64,000 nucleotides of DNA from Flavobacteriaceae bacterium UBA3356 (GCA_002360635.1 DEQW01000001.1:124001-188000); one strand, 5' to 3'; shown: positions 44,992-53,225, counted from the first letter of the stretch. Notes: a model not told the origin generated them from the sequence alone. Numbers and translations: made by a program.

Positions 44992-46206
44992 TTAATTTTC
45001 TGTTCGTTCAATCACCGCTGCATAACCTTGTCCAACGCCTACACACATGGTTACTAAAGCATATTTCTTCCCAGTTTCCTGAAGCTCTAAAGCTGCAGAA
45101 TAGGTTAAACGAGCTCCGGTAACGCCTAACGGGTGACCAATAGCAATAGAGCCACCATTCGGGTTAATCCGTGGATCATCATCTTTTAATCCCCATTCGC
45201 GTATGCATGCTAAAGCTTGAGATGCAAAGGCCTCATTTAGTTCGATTACATCCATATCTTCCATCGTTAATCCTGCCTTTTTCAATGCTTTATTTGAAGC
45301 CTCAACAGGACCAATTCCCATAATGCGAGGTTCAACCCCAACCACTGCAGAACTTAGAATTTTAGCAATTGGCTTTAAATTGTATTTCTTTACAGCATCT
45401 TCTGAAGCAATAATAGTCGCTGCAGCGCCATCGTTTAACCCAGAGCTGTTTCCGGCTGTAACACTTCCTCCTTCTTTTTTGAAGGCTGGACGTAATTTTG
45501 CCAAAATCTCTTTGGTCGTTCCCGGTTTTATAAATTCATCATCTTTAAAAATAATCGGGTCTTTTTTCCGCTGTGGAATTTCCACCGGTACGATTTCCTT
45601 AGCAAAACGACCGCTTTCTTGTGCTTTGGAAGCTTTCATCTGACTGTTATACGCAAAAGCATCTTGATCTTCACGAGTGATTTTATGTTTCTCAACTAAA
45701 TTTTCAGCGGTATTTCCCATTCCGTCGGTACCGTACATATCGTGCATTTTCTTGTTGACGAATCGCCATCCAAAACTACTGTCATACATTTTAGCATCGG
45801 TTCCAAAAGCGCTAGAAGGTTTTGCTATCACGTAAGGACCTCTGGTCATATTCTCCACACCGCCTGAAATAAACAAATCGCCATCACCAGCTTTAATTGC
45901 TCTGTTGGCGTGAATTATGGCAGACAAACCACTACTGCATAATCTATTTACCGTTTCGCCAGGTACCGTAAAAGGTAGTCCTGCTAATAAAAGAGCCATT
46001 CTTGCCACGTTTCGGTTGTCTTCACCAGCTTGGTTTGCACAACCCATAATCACGTCGTCAATGGCTTCTTTTGGAATACCTGGGTTTCTTTTTACTACTT
46101 CAGCAATTACTAAAGCAGCTAAATCGTCCGTACGGACTGTACTTAGCGTTCCTTTATAATTTCCTATTGGCGTTCTAATGCCGTCTATTATATATGCTTC
46201 TTTCAA
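44992..46206 (-). CDS. paaJ: 3-oxoadipyl-CoA/3-oxo-5,6-dehydrosuberyl-CoA thiolase
   Basis: 404 residues (E. coli PaaJ 401). Thiolase catalytic residues are visible: nucleophile Cys in NRLCSSGLSAIIHA (~91), His in NGGSIAIGHPLGVTGAR (~360), and Cys in LVTMCVGVGQG (~390). It cleaves acetyl-CoA from the ring-opened intermediates of the phenylacetate pathway. The paa context makes PaaJ the best name, although general acetyl-CoA acyltransferases look similar. Confidence 0.92.
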   Translation of the reverse strand: MKEAYIIDGIRTPIGNYKGTLSTVRTDDLAALVIAEVVKRNPGIPKEAIDDVIMGCANQAGEDNRNVARMALLLAGLPFTVPGETVNRLCSSGLSAIIHANRAIKAGDGDLFISGGVENMTRGPYVIAKPSSAFGTDAKMYDSSFGWRFVNKKMHDMYGTDGMGNTAENLVEKHKITREDQDAFAYNSQMKASKAQESGRFAKEIVPVEIPQRKKDPIIFKDDEFIKPGTTKEILAKLRPAFKKEGGSVTAGNSSGLNDGAAATIIASEDAVKKYNLKPIAKILSSAVVGVEPRIMGIGPVEASNKALKKAGLTMEDMDVIELNEAFASQALACIREWGLKDDDPRINPNGGSIAIGHPLGVTGARLTYSAALELQETGKKYALVTMCVGVGQGYAAVIERTEN

Positions 46207-46209
46207 AAT

Positions 46210-46294
46210 ATTAAATTTTAAATGAAAAATGTAAAAGTCAAAAGTTTTAAAAGCACTTTATAATTTTAAATTTTTCGGTTTTACATTTTAAATT
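46210..46294. repeat. paa intercistronic hairpin repeat, copy 4
   Basis: TTAAATTTTAAATG...AAATTTTTCGGTTTTACATT; between the second four-helix-bundle and thiolase genes. Confidence 0.8.
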
Positions 46295-46645
46295 CTATTT
46301 GTTTGTTGTCTTAATGCTTGAAGCAAAAATTGCCACTAACTCTTTACATTCATTAGTAATTGCTTCAAACTTAGTTTTATTGTCTATTAAATCAGCTTCT
46401 TTTAAAATCTGAAGGTTTACTTGTGATTCTCTTAATTCTTTTAAACATATTTTCATTTTATGAATAAAATCCCTACGTGACTCTGCTCCTTGCGCTTCAC
46501 CATAATTTAAAGCTGCAGATGTTGCAGAACAAATTAGCTGTTTTGTTAAATGCTCCGTTGCAAAATTCTTTTTCAGCATACCTATATTTAATATAATGCT
46601 TGCTGAAAACTTAACCAACCGTTCTTGTAAGTCGAATTTTTTCAA
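46295..46645 (-). CDS. Second four-helix-bundle protein (23S rRNA IVS/Avd-like)
   Basis: 116 residues with the pattern FDLQERLVKFSASIILNI, LTKQLICSATSAALNYGEAQGAES, RDFIHKMKICLKELRESQVNL. It is a diverged relative of the copy at 38499-38864 and belongs to the branch with TSAALNYGEA rather than SIASNISEG. It sits between paaI and paaJ on the operon strand, with one AT-rich repeat copy on each side. Molecular role unknown. Confidence 0.88.
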   Translation of the reverse strand: MKKFDLQERLVKFSASIILNIGMLKKNFATEHLTKQLICSATSAALNYGEAQGAESRRDFIHKMKICLKELRESQVNLQILKEADLIDNKTKFEAITNECKELVAIFASSIKTTNK

Positions 46646-46733
46646 AATCTAAAATTTAAAATAATATAAGAGTCAACTTTTAGTAATCAATTTCATCTTC
46701 ACATTTTATATTTTTCGGTTTTACATTTTACCG
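46646..46733. repeat. paa intercistronic hairpin repeat, copy 5
   Basis: AAATTTAAAATAATATAAG...ATTTTTCGGTTTTACATTTT; between paaI and the second four-helix-bundle gene. Confidence 0.75.
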
Positions 46734-47141
46734 TTATTCTTCCCATTCTTTACTTGTTCGATAGACTACTCCTTTAAACAATGCAACCAACTCGTCGCCT
46801 CGCTTAACTTCTACAATATTGAACCCTAATTTATTATTTACTTTTTCAATGACCGACTCTGCGGTAAGGTAATCACCTTCATTCAAGGCTTCTATATGAT
46901 TTATGGATGTTTCAATAGAAACAGCATACTTCCCGTGGGTATTTGCTGCAAAACCAAAAGCAGTATCGGCCAAGCTATAGCTAATTCCGCCGTGTGCTTT
47001 CCTCATACTATTGAGCATTTCTTTTCTAACGGTCATTGCTACTTTACAACGTCCGAGTTTAACTTCAAGTATTTCGATACCAAGCCAAGAACTAAAAGCA
47101 TCTTGACTGAGCATTTTATGCGGAATTTTTGTGACTTCCAT
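46734..47141 (-). CDS. paaI: Hydroxyphenylacetyl-CoA thioesterase PaaI
   Basis: 135 residues of the hotdog fold (E. coli PaaI 140). HGGISYSLADTAFGFAAN (~residues 50-67) includes the catalytic Asp helix, preceded by MLNSMRKA. PaaI releases CoA from dead-end hydroxylated phenylacetyl-CoA products. Part of the paa operon between paaH and the four-helix-bundle gene. Confidence 0.92.
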   Translation of the reverse strand: MEVTKIPHKMLSQDAFSSWLGIEILEVKLGRCKVAMTVRKEMLNSMRKAHGGISYSLADTAFGFAANTHGKYAVSIETSINHIEALNEGDYLTAESVIEKVNNKLGFNIVEVKRGDELVALFKGVVYRTSKEWEE

Positions 47142-47142
47142 T

Positions 47143-47221
47143 AAAATTTTAAATAAAAAATGAAAAATTTAAAAGGCAAAAGTTTAGTTCACTTTTACAT
47201 TTTTCAGTTTTACATTTTACA
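47143..47221. repeat. paa intercistronic hairpin repeat, copy 6
   Basis: AAATAAAAAATGAAAAATTT...TTTTACATTTTTCAGTTTTA; between paaH and paaI. Confidence 0.78.
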
Positions 47222-48382
47222 TTAATAAAACGTTTTATTTCCTTTATTCATTCTCCTCAACAACGGTGAACAGCGATATCGGTCTTCACGATATTCATCA
47301 TACAGTTCATCTAGTTTTTCAACACACCAGTCTATTCCCTTTTCATCTGCCCAAGCTAATAATCCTTTCGGGTAATTAACTCCTTTTGTCATCGCATTAT
47401 CGATATCTTCTGCTGAAGCAATGTTCCAAAATAATGCATCGGCGGCTTCATTAATTAACATTACTAAAACACGATCGAAAATCTTTTGTGCTAATGCCAC
47501 ATCTTGATTAGGCTCTGGCTTCGTTGCTTTTTCAGAATAATCATAATATCCTTTTCCAGATTTTCTACCCAAGTATCCTGCTTCAGAAAAACGTTTTTGC
47601 GTGAAGGATGGCTTGTAACGCGGATCGTAATAAAAAGCTTTAAAAACAGTTTCGGTTACGGTATAGTTTACATCGTTTCCTATAAAATCCATCAATTCAA
47701 AAGGGCCCATTCTAAATCCGCCAATTGATTTTAACGCCCAATCGATTGTTGCAAAATCAGCGATTCCTTCTTCGTAAATTCGTAACGATTCGCCATAGAA
47801 TGGGCGTGCTACTCTATTTACGATAAAGCCAGGGGTGTCTTTTGCTACAGCAACTGTTTTGCCCCAGTTTTGGATATTCATTGTTGTTTTCCGAAGTACT
47901 TTATCTGAGGTTTGTATCGCCGGAATCACCTCAACCAACTTCATCAACGGTGCGGGATTAAAAAAGTGAATCCCGATACAACGCTTCGGTTTTTTCAATG
48001 AAGAAGCAATAGAAGCGATTGACAAAGAAGAAGTGTTTGAAGCGATAATTGTTTTTTTAGAAACGTAGCTTTCCAACTCTTGAAAAACCTTCTTTTTAAT
48101 ATCTAGATTTTCAACAATTGCTTCGATGGTTAATTCTGAATCGCTCAACTCTTTTAAAGAATCTACATACGAAATGTTCTCTTGAATACGCGTTTTTTCA
48201 GCTTCGTCGATTCGGCCTTTTTCAACCAAGCGAGCCATTATTTTCTCTAAAGCTGCTTTCGACTTGTCTAATGCCTCTGTATTTGTATCGTAAAGCTTCA
48301 CCAAACAACCGGCTGTTGCAGCTACTTGTGCAATGCCGCTTCCCATGGTTCCACTTCCTATTATTCCAACTTTCTTAATCAT
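47222..48382 (-). CDS. paaH: 3-hydroxyadipyl-CoA dehydrogenase
   Basis: 386 residues. NAD-binding start VGIIGSGTMGSGIAQVAATA (~4-23), ending of the Rossmann half at IASNTSSLSI, FFNPAPLMKLVEVI, then the helical 3-hydroxyacyl-CoA dehydrogenase domain with TPGFIVNRVARPFYGES (~195) and GPFELMDFIGNDV. It oxidises 3-hydroxyadipyl-CoA with NAD. A second partial 3HCDH_C repeat fills the last ~90 residues, as in E. coli PaaH, though the protein is shorter than the ~475 there. Position in the paa operon supports the name. Confidence 0.92.
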   Translation of the reverse strand: MIKKVGIIGSGTMGSGIAQVAATAGCLVKLYDTNTEALDKSKAALEKIMARLVEKGRIDEAEKTRIQENISYVDSLKELSDSELTIEAIVENLDIKKKVFQELESYVSKKTIIASNTSSLSIASIASSLKKPKRCIGIHFFNPAPLMKLVEVIPAIQTSDKVLRKTTMNIQNWGKTVAVAKDTPGFIVNRVARPFYGESLRIYEEGIADFATIDWALKSIGGFRMGPFELMDFIGNDVNYTVTETVFKAFYYDPRYKPSFTQKRFSEAGYLGRKSGKGYYDYSEKATKPEPNQDVALAQKIFDRVLVMLINEAADALFWNIASAEDIDNAMTKGVNYPKGLLAWADEKGIDWCVEKLDELYDEYREDRYRCSPLLRRMNKGNKTFY

Positions 48383-48383
48383 A

Positions 48384-48463
48384 TTTTTTAACTATAAAAT
48401 TTAAAAGGTTCAAGCTTCGTTTACCTTTACATTTTAAATTTTTCGGTTTATTATTTTCAGTTT
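48384..48463. repeat. paa intercistronic hairpin repeat, copy 7
   Basis: ATAAAATTTAAAAGG...AAATTTTTCGGTTTATTATT; between paaG and paaH. Confidence 0.72.
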
Positions 48464-49243
48464 TTACATTCCTTTAAAATTTGGCTTTCGTTTGTTTACA
48501 AATGCATCAACCCCTTCGGCATAATCTTCACTTTGAGCGGATTCAATTTGTAGTTTAGACTCCATTTCTAACTGACTTTCTAAATCGTTAGACATAGACT
48601 CATTCAACAAACGCTTTGTAAGTCCTAATGCTTTTGTTGGCATATTCGCCAAGGTAGTTGCAATGTTGTTCACTTCTTCCATAAAGGTTTCTGCAGAAAC
48701 TACTTTATACACCATCCCTAGTTTTTCAGCATCGGTTGCTGAAACTTTATCGCCCAACATCATGAATGCGGAAGCTTTCTGAAATCCGATTAATCGTGGT
48801 AAAAAAAATGTACCAGCGCTGTCGGGAATCAACCCAATTTTACTAAATGCTTGAATAAAACTCGCCGCTTCTGAAGCTACTATAATGTCGCAAGCTAAAG
48901 CAATGTTAGCTCCCGCTCCAGCAGCTACGCCATTTACGGCAGCTATGATAGGCTTTTCAATACTTCGTATTCTTTTGATAATTGGATTGTAATGTTCTTC
49001 CAATATTTTTTTGAAGCCAGGATTTAGTTCTGGTGAAGTGACTTCTTTTAAATCTTGACCCGCACAAAATGCTTTTCCGTTTCCCACTAAAATAATGGAT
49101 CTAACGTCTGCGTTCTTTTCGCAAGCGTCTAATTCGTCTTGCAATAAAAAAGCCATCTCGCGATTAAAGCTGTTAAACTTTTCGGGACGGTTTAAGGTAA
49201 TGGTTGCTACTTTGTTTTCTATGTGGGTGGTTATGCTGCTCAT
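48464..49243 (-). CDS. paaG: 1,2-epoxyphenylacetyl-CoA isomerase (crotonase family)
   Basis: 259 residues. Oxyanion segments are KAFCAGQDLKEV (~60-71) and NGVAAGAGANIALACD (~104-119). In IQAFSKIGLIPDSAGTFFLPR the first hydratase Glu is Ser, and an Asp stands where PaaG has its key acid, so it fits the isomerase PaaG (epoxide to oxepin-CoA) rather than the hydratase PaaF. Gene order after paaD also fits. Confidence 0.88.
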   Translation of the reverse strand: MSSITTHIENKVATITLNRPEKFNSFNREMAFLLQDELDACEKNADVRSIILVGNGKAFCAGQDLKEVTSPELNPGFKKILEEHYNPIIKRIRSIEKPIIAAVNGVAAGAGANIALACDIIVASEAASFIQAFSKIGLIPDSAGTFFLPRLIGFQKASAFMMLGDKVSATDAEKLGMVYKVVSAETFMEEVNNIATTLANMPTKALGLTKRLLNESMSNDLESQLEMESKLQIESAQSEDYAEGVDAFVNKRKPNFKGM

Positions 49244-49245
49244 AT

Positions 49246-49342
49246 TTTTAATTTGAAATGCAAAACCGCAAAAGTTTAAATGAAAAAGTGATTGCTTTAC
49301 TTTAAACTTTATGATTTTACATTTTTTTGGTTTTCAATTTTT
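49246..49342. repeat. paa intercistronic hairpin repeat, copy 8
   Basis: AAATGCAAAACCGCAAAAG...TTTTACATTTTTTTGGTTTT; between paaD and paaG. Confidence 0.75.
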
Positions 49343-49843
49343 TTATTTCAAACATTTGAAATAATCAAATGGCTCTTGGCAATCATCGCATTTAAATAGT
49401 GCTTTGCAGGCCGTAGAACCAAACTGACTAACCAAATGTGTATTAGTGCTTCCGCAATTGGTGCATTTTACCAGTTTTTTTTCTCCTAGTAACACATCTT
49501 TATCTGCAGATTCAGACATAGGGCGTGCGATTCCGTATTCTTCCATTTTTTGAAGACCTTCTTCAGAAATCCAATCGGTAGTCCATGCTGGGGAAAGGAT
49601 TAATTCTATCTTGGCTTCTTTTCCTATTTCAGAAAAAGCAGTTTTAAGGTCATCGCCAATCACATCCATTGCGGGACAGCCGGAATAGGTAGGCGTTAGT
49701 TTGATGGTTACTACGCCATCTTGCTCGGTTGCTTCGCGAATAACACCTAAGTCTAATACTGTAAGCACAGGAATTTCAGGATCTGAGACAGTTTTCAGAA
49801 CCGGAATTAAATGTGTGTCAATATTTGTAGTTTCGGTCAACAA
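49343..49843 (-). CDS. paaD: Phenylacetyl-CoA epoxidase subunit PaaD
   Basis: 166 residues. The MIP18/DUF59-type domain (~10-100) has DPEIPVLTVLDLGVIREA and TPTYSGCPAMDVIGDDL. A C-terminal zinc ribbon (~130-165) has KCTNCGS...FKCDDCQEPFDYF. PaaD is the accessory subunit that helps assemble or mature the PaaABCE oxygenase, probably its metal centres. Follows paaC in the operon. Confidence 0.95.
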   Translation of the reverse strand: MLTETTNIDTHLIPVLKTVSDPEIPVLTVLDLGVIREATEQDGVVTIKLTPTYSGCPAMDVIGDDLKTAFSEIGKEAKIELILSPAWTTDWISEEGLQKMEEYGIARPMSESADKDVLLGEKKLVKCTNCGSTNTHLVSQFGSTACKALFKCDDCQEPFDYFKCLK

Positions 49844-49865
49844 AATTAATTTTTTAAATTTAAAT

Positions 49866-49917
49866 ACCCTGCGACTGCGCTCAGGGTGACTTGATAAATT
49901 CCGACTATGTCGAAATT
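49866..49917. repeat. Two small hairpins between paaC and paaD
   Basis: ACCCTG...CAGGGT (49866-49887, loop with GCGACTGCGCT) and TTCCGACTATGTCGAAA. Both are GC-containing words unlike the AT-rich paa repeats. The first resembles a CTGAGCGCAGTCG-type interspersed repeat that I have seen in many bacterial genomes; that is from memory, not from a search. Confidence 0.6.
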
Positions 49918-50669
49918 TACCAAGTCATATTTGGATAGGTTCGTTGCATGTACTGCAAATCGGCTAGTAAATACCCCATATGTTCTGTGTGAACACCTTT
50001 TTTTCCTCCACGAGTGAAATACTTCCGTTCTGGAACTTCAAGAGTTGCTTTTTCTAAAATTTCTGAAACTTTTTCATAATACGTTTCTTTCATTTCTGAA
50101 ACATCTACTGCGATTCCTTCCTCTATCATAGCTTTATCAGCTTCCATTACATCAAATAATTCATCTGTAAAACGCCACATCGCATTGATTGCCTCTTGCA
50201 TTTTTTCTTTACTTTCCTCGGTTCCGTCGCCTAAACGTTTTACCCAATCTGAAGAAAATCGTTTGTGATAGCTTACTTCTTTAATTCCCTTTTTTGCAAT
50301 AGCTGCTAATGTTTCATCTTTGCTGTTTTGAAGTTGCTCCATAAGCATTAAATGATACACGTCGAATAAAAATTGGCGAGCCATTACATGTCCAAAATGT
50401 GTATTAGGCTGCTCTACCAATAACACGTTTTTATATTCTCTTTCTATGCGTAAAAAAGCAATATCGTCTTCGGTTTTATCTTCTCCCGCAAGCTTTGCGG
50501 CATATTGGTAGTAACTGCGCGTTTGCCCCAATAAATCTAATGAGATGTTTGTTAGCGCAATGTCGGTTTCCAAAGAAGGTCCGTGACCACACAACTCTCC
50601 TAATCGTTGTGCAAGGATAAGCGAATTATCGGCTATGCCGAGAATGTATTTATATAAGTTTTCTTTCAT
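49917..50669 (-). CDS. paaC: Phenylacetyl-CoA epoxidase structural subunit PaaC
   Basis: 250 residues of the ferritin-like fold. DIALTNISLDLLGQTRSYYQYA (~37-58), LMEQLQNSKDETLAA, IKEVSYHKRFSSDWVKRLGDG (~130) and WRFTDELF match PaaC. It is the non-catalytic partner that binds PaaA in the multicomponent ring 1,2-epoxidase. Preceded by paaB and followed by paaD. Confidence 0.96.
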   Translation of the reverse strand: MKENLYKYILGIADNSLILAQRLGELCGHGPSLETDIALTNISLDLLGQTRSYYQYAAKLAGEDKTEDDIAFLRIEREYKNVLLVEQPNTHFGHVMARQFLFDVYHLMLMEQLQNSKDETLAAIAKKGIKEVSYHKRFSSDWVKRLGDGTEESKEKMQEAINAMWRFTDELFDVMEADKAMIEEGIAVDVSEMKETYYEKVSEILEKATLEVPERKYFTRGGKKGVHTEHMGYLLADLQYMQRTYPNMTW

Positions 50670-50671
50670 AT

Positions 50672-50782
50672 TTTTTAAACTGAAAAATCAATGGTTTAAT
50701 TTAAAACCTCAAAACGTAAAATGATAAAGTAATTAAGACCTATACTTTTATATTTTTCGGTTTTGAATTTTACATTTTCGAT
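50672..50782. repeat. paa intercistronic hairpin repeat, copy 9
   Basis: AAACTGAAAAATCAATGG...TATTTTTCGGTTTTGAATTT then TTACATTTTC; between paaB and paaC. Confidence 0.74.
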
Positions 50783-51076
50783 CTACATATGTTTTACGTC
50801 ATCAGGTAAATCATAAAAAGTAGGATGACGGTACACCTTGTCTTGAGCAGGTTCGAACATCTCCCCATTATCTTGTGGGTTAGAAGCTGTAATGTGTTTA
50901 CTTTCCACAACCCAAATGCTAACGCCTTCGTTACGCCTTGTATATACATCGCGTGCATTTTCAAGTGCCATTTCAGCATCTGCTGCGTGTAAACTCCCAA
51001 AGTGACGGTGTTCTAAACCATTTTTACTTCGAACGAATATTTCCCAAAGGGGCCAATTTTTTTTAGTATTTCCCAT
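50783..51076 (-). CDS. paaB: Phenylacetyl-CoA epoxidase subunit PaaB
   Basis: 97 residues starting MGNTKKNWPLWEIFVRSKNG. HRHFGSLHAADAEMALENARDVYTRR and IWVVESKHI are typical of PaaB (E. coli 95). A longer frame runs into paaA but carries 30 residues that are only paaA in another frame; the chosen ATG is 1 base after the paaA stop. Small bridging subunit of the epoxidase complex. Confidence 0.95.
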   Translation of the reverse strand: MGNTKKNWPLWEIFVRSKNGLEHRHFGSLHAADAEMALENARDVYTRRNEGVSIWVVESKHITASNPQDNGEMFEPAQDKVYRHPTFYDLPDDVKHM

Positions 51077-51077
51077 A

Positions 51078-52034
51078 TTAACTTGCTTTTGCAACTTTCT
51101 TATTTGCTTTCTTTTCGGCGTGTGCCATCGCTGCGTCGCGAACCCACTCGCCATTTTCCCAAGCATCTACTCTCGCTTTCATACGTTCTTTATTACAAGG
51201 CCCGTGACCTTTTACTACTTGCCAGAACTCATCCCAATCGATTTCACCAAAATCATAATGACCTGTTTCTTCATTAAACTTCATATCTGGATCTGGAATT
51301 GTTAACCCTAAAATATCGGCCTGTGGCACAGTTTGATCTATAAACTGTTGACGCAATTCGTCATTCGATTTACGTTTTAACTTCCATTTCATGGATTGCT
51401 CCGTATGAACAGATTCAGCATCGGTAGGCCCTAACATCATCAAACTAGGCCACCACCAACGATTTAATGCATCTTGCGCCATTTCTTTTTGTTCATCGGT
51501 TCCATTACAGAGCGTCAACATAATTTCGTATCCTTGACGCTGGTGAAAGCTCTCCTCCTTACATACACGTACCATCGCACGTGCGTAGGGACCAAATGAT
51601 GTGTTACACAACGGCACCTGATTAATAATTGCTGCTCCATCTACTAACCAACCAATAGCGCCCATATCGGCCCAAGTAATTGTTGGATAGTTAAAAATGG
51701 ATGAATATTTTGCTTTCCCAGAATGTAATTGTTCGTACATTTCCTCGCGAGAAATCCCTAAGGTTTCACAAGCTGAATATAAATACAACCCGTGTCCCGC
51801 TTCGTCTTGAACTTTCGCCAATAAAGCCGCTTTTCTACGCAATGAAGGCGCTCTAGTAATCCAGTTTCCTTCAGGTAGCATCCCGATAATTTCGGAATGG
51901 GCGTGCTGCGAAATTTGGCGTATATGGGTTTTTCTATACTTCTCCGGCATCCAATCTTTCGGCTCTATTTTCTCATCACGCGCAATGCGTGCTTCAAAAA
52001 TTTCTTCTAAGTTTTTTATTTCTTTATCACTCAT
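51078..52034 (-). CDS. paaA: Phenylacetyl-CoA epoxidase catalytic subunit PaaA
   Basis: 318 residues (E. coli 309). Diiron ligands lie in [20 protein letters not shown] (~85-104) and [21 protein letters not shown] (~155-175), the E..H pairs of the ferritin-like carboxylate-bridged iron site. It inserts one oxygen atom into phenylacetyl-CoA to form the ring 1,2-epoxide. Located between paaE and paaB. Confidence 0.97.
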   Translation of the reverse strand: MSDKEIKNLEEIFEARIARDEKIEPKDWMPEKYRKTHIRQISQHAHSEIIGMLPEGNWITRAPSLRRKAALLAKVQDEAGHGLYLYSACETLGISREEMYEQLHSGKAKYSSIFNYPTITWADMGAIGWLVDGAAIINQVPLCNTSFGPYARAMVRVCKEESFHQRQGYEIMLTLCNGTDEQKEMAQDALNRWWWPSLMMLGPTDAESVHTEQSMKWKLKRKSNDELRQQFIDQTVPQADILGLTIPDPDMKFNEETGHYDFGEIDWDEFWQVVKGHGPCNKERMKARVDAWENGEWVRDAAMAHAEKKANKKVAKAS

Positions 52035-52049
52035 AATTATCTTGTTTTA

Positions 52050-52074
52050 AGCTGTAAGCATATTGCTATAAGCT
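52050..52074. repeat. Imperfect inverted repeat between paaE and paaA
   Basis: AGCTGTAAGCA and TGCTATAAGCT pair except for two bases around a 3-base loop. Most other gaps of this operon also hold an inverted repeat. Confidence 0.55.
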
Positions 52075-52075
52075 A

Positions 52076-53149
52076 TTAAACATCAAAATCTACTTTTACT
52101 TTTGAAGAAGTTGGCACTGCTTGACAACTTAATACAAAGTCCTGCGCAACTTCATGGTCTTCTAAAGCATAATTTATTTTCATTTCTACTTCGCCTTCCA
52201 ATATCTTGCATTTACACGTACTGCAGACTCCTCCTTTACAAGCAAATGGCAAGTCGGCTCCGTTATTTAACGCTGCATCGAGGATATTATCGAAATCTTT
52301 TGTCATTACAAATTCAAACTCTTTTCCTCCATCTACAATGGTTACTTCTACCCCTTCAACGTTTTGTTTTGCGAGTCGCTCTGCGCGTTTTTTATCTTCT
52401 TCTGAAAGACCTGTTACGAATAATTCAAAATGAATTAAGTTTTTTGGCAATCCAGCTTCTACTAAATAATTGCTTACGTATTGCACCATTTGTTCTGGTC
52501 CGCATAAAAACACTTCACTCGTATCTGGAATATCAATAAACGTGTTGGTTAACACTTTCATCTTTTCATCGTCAAAGCGTCCGTTCAACAACTCGATATC
52601 ACGTCTTTCTTTTGTAAGGAAATAATAGATTTCTAGCCTTCCAAAATACTGATTACGAAGCTGTTCTAACTCTTCCTTAAAGATAATGGATTTTGCGGTT
52701 TTATTCACATAAAACAACTTACAAGTAGCGTTAGGCTCTAAAGCCAAATGTGTTTTTATCATTGACAAAACAGGTGTAATACCACTTCCCGCAGCAAAAA
52801 AGAGGTAGTTTTTCTCTTTTTCTGGCTCAGCATTTACACCAAACATACCACTTGGCTCCATCACTTCAATAGTGTCGCCAGCCGCTAATTGTTCATTAAC
52901 ATAGGTTGAAAATTTACCGCCGTAAATCTGTTTTACGGCCACTTTCCATTGTTTATCCACCGGACTCGAGCATAAGCTATATGATCGACGCGTGTCTTCG
53001 CCATCAATGTCAGCTTTTAAGGTTAGGTGTTGTCCTTGACGAAATTTAAATTCTTCTGAAAGTTCTTCAGGCACGTCAAATGTGATAACAGAACAATCGT
53101 CTGTTTCTTTGTAAACGTCTTTTACTTGTAATTTGTGAAATTTTGCCAC
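52076..53149 (-). CDS. paaE: Phenylacetyl-CoA epoxidase reductase PaaE
   Basis: 357 residues. Flavin domain RQGQHLTLKADIDGEDTRRSYSLCSSP (~36-62), nucleotide-binding FFAAGSGITPVLSMIK (~118), and a C-terminal plant-type 2Fe-2S ferredoxin domain, FACKGGVCSTCKCKILEG ... DFVLSCQA (~305-345). It passes electrons from NADPH to PaaA. First gene of the operon, with its promoter and operator directly upstream. Confidence 0.96.
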   Translation of the reverse strand: MAKFHKLQVKDVYKETDDCSVITFDVPEELSEEFKFRQGQHLTLKADIDGEDTRRSYSLCSSPVDKQWKVAVKQIYGGKFSTYVNEQLAAGDTIEVMEPSGMFGVNAEPEKEKNYLFFAAGSGITPVLSMIKTHLALEPNATCKLFYVNKTAKSIIFKEELEQLRNQYFGRLEIYYFLTKERRDIELLNGRFDDEKMKVLTNTFIDIPDTSEVFLCGPEQMVQYVSNYLVEAGLPKNLIHFELFVTGLSEEDKKRAERLAKQNVEGVEVTIVDGGKEFEFVMTKDFDNILDAALNNGADLPFACKGGVCSTCKCKILEGEVEMKINYALEDHEVAQDFVLSCQAVPTSSKVKVDFDV

Positions 53150-53173
53150 AGTTTCTTTGTCGGATTAATTACA

Positions 53174-53204
53174 CAAAACTAACGATTGTTAGTTGAAATT
53201 ACAA
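53174..53204 (-). promoter_or_regulatory. Promoter of the paa operon
   Basis: Read on the minus strand: TTG at 53204-53202, a 20-base spacer, and TAGTTTTG at 53181-53174, matching both Bacteroidota consensus boxes, ~25 bases before the paaE start. Confidence 0.75.
53177..53194. promoter_or_regulatory. TetR-type operator candidate in the paa promoter
   Basis: AACTAAC-GATT-GTTAGTT is a perfect 7-base inverted repeat with a 4-base centre, overlapping the -7 box and spacer. It resembles TetR-family sites such as those of PaaR-type regulators. The regulator is not in this window. Confidence 0.68.
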
Positions 53205-53225
53205 GCACAAACATGTTAAGTGTTC

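Noticed and set aside
38499..46645. Four-helix-bundle genes as part of a diversity-generating retroelement
   Set aside because: No reverse transcriptase, template repeat or variable repeat was seen near them.
40832..50782. paa AT-rich repeats as CRISPR or as Rho-independent terminators
   Set aside because: They are not regularly spaced with unique spacers, and genes lie between them. They are internal to one operon and lack a GC-rich stem followed by a T tract.
51077..51166. Longer PaaB frame starting inside paaA
   Set aside because: The added residues are only paaA read in another frame; the ATG at 51076 gives the normal PaaB length.
52102..52539. 145-codon open frame opposite paaE
   Set aside because: Antisense shadow of a strongly conserved gene, with no recognisable protein features.
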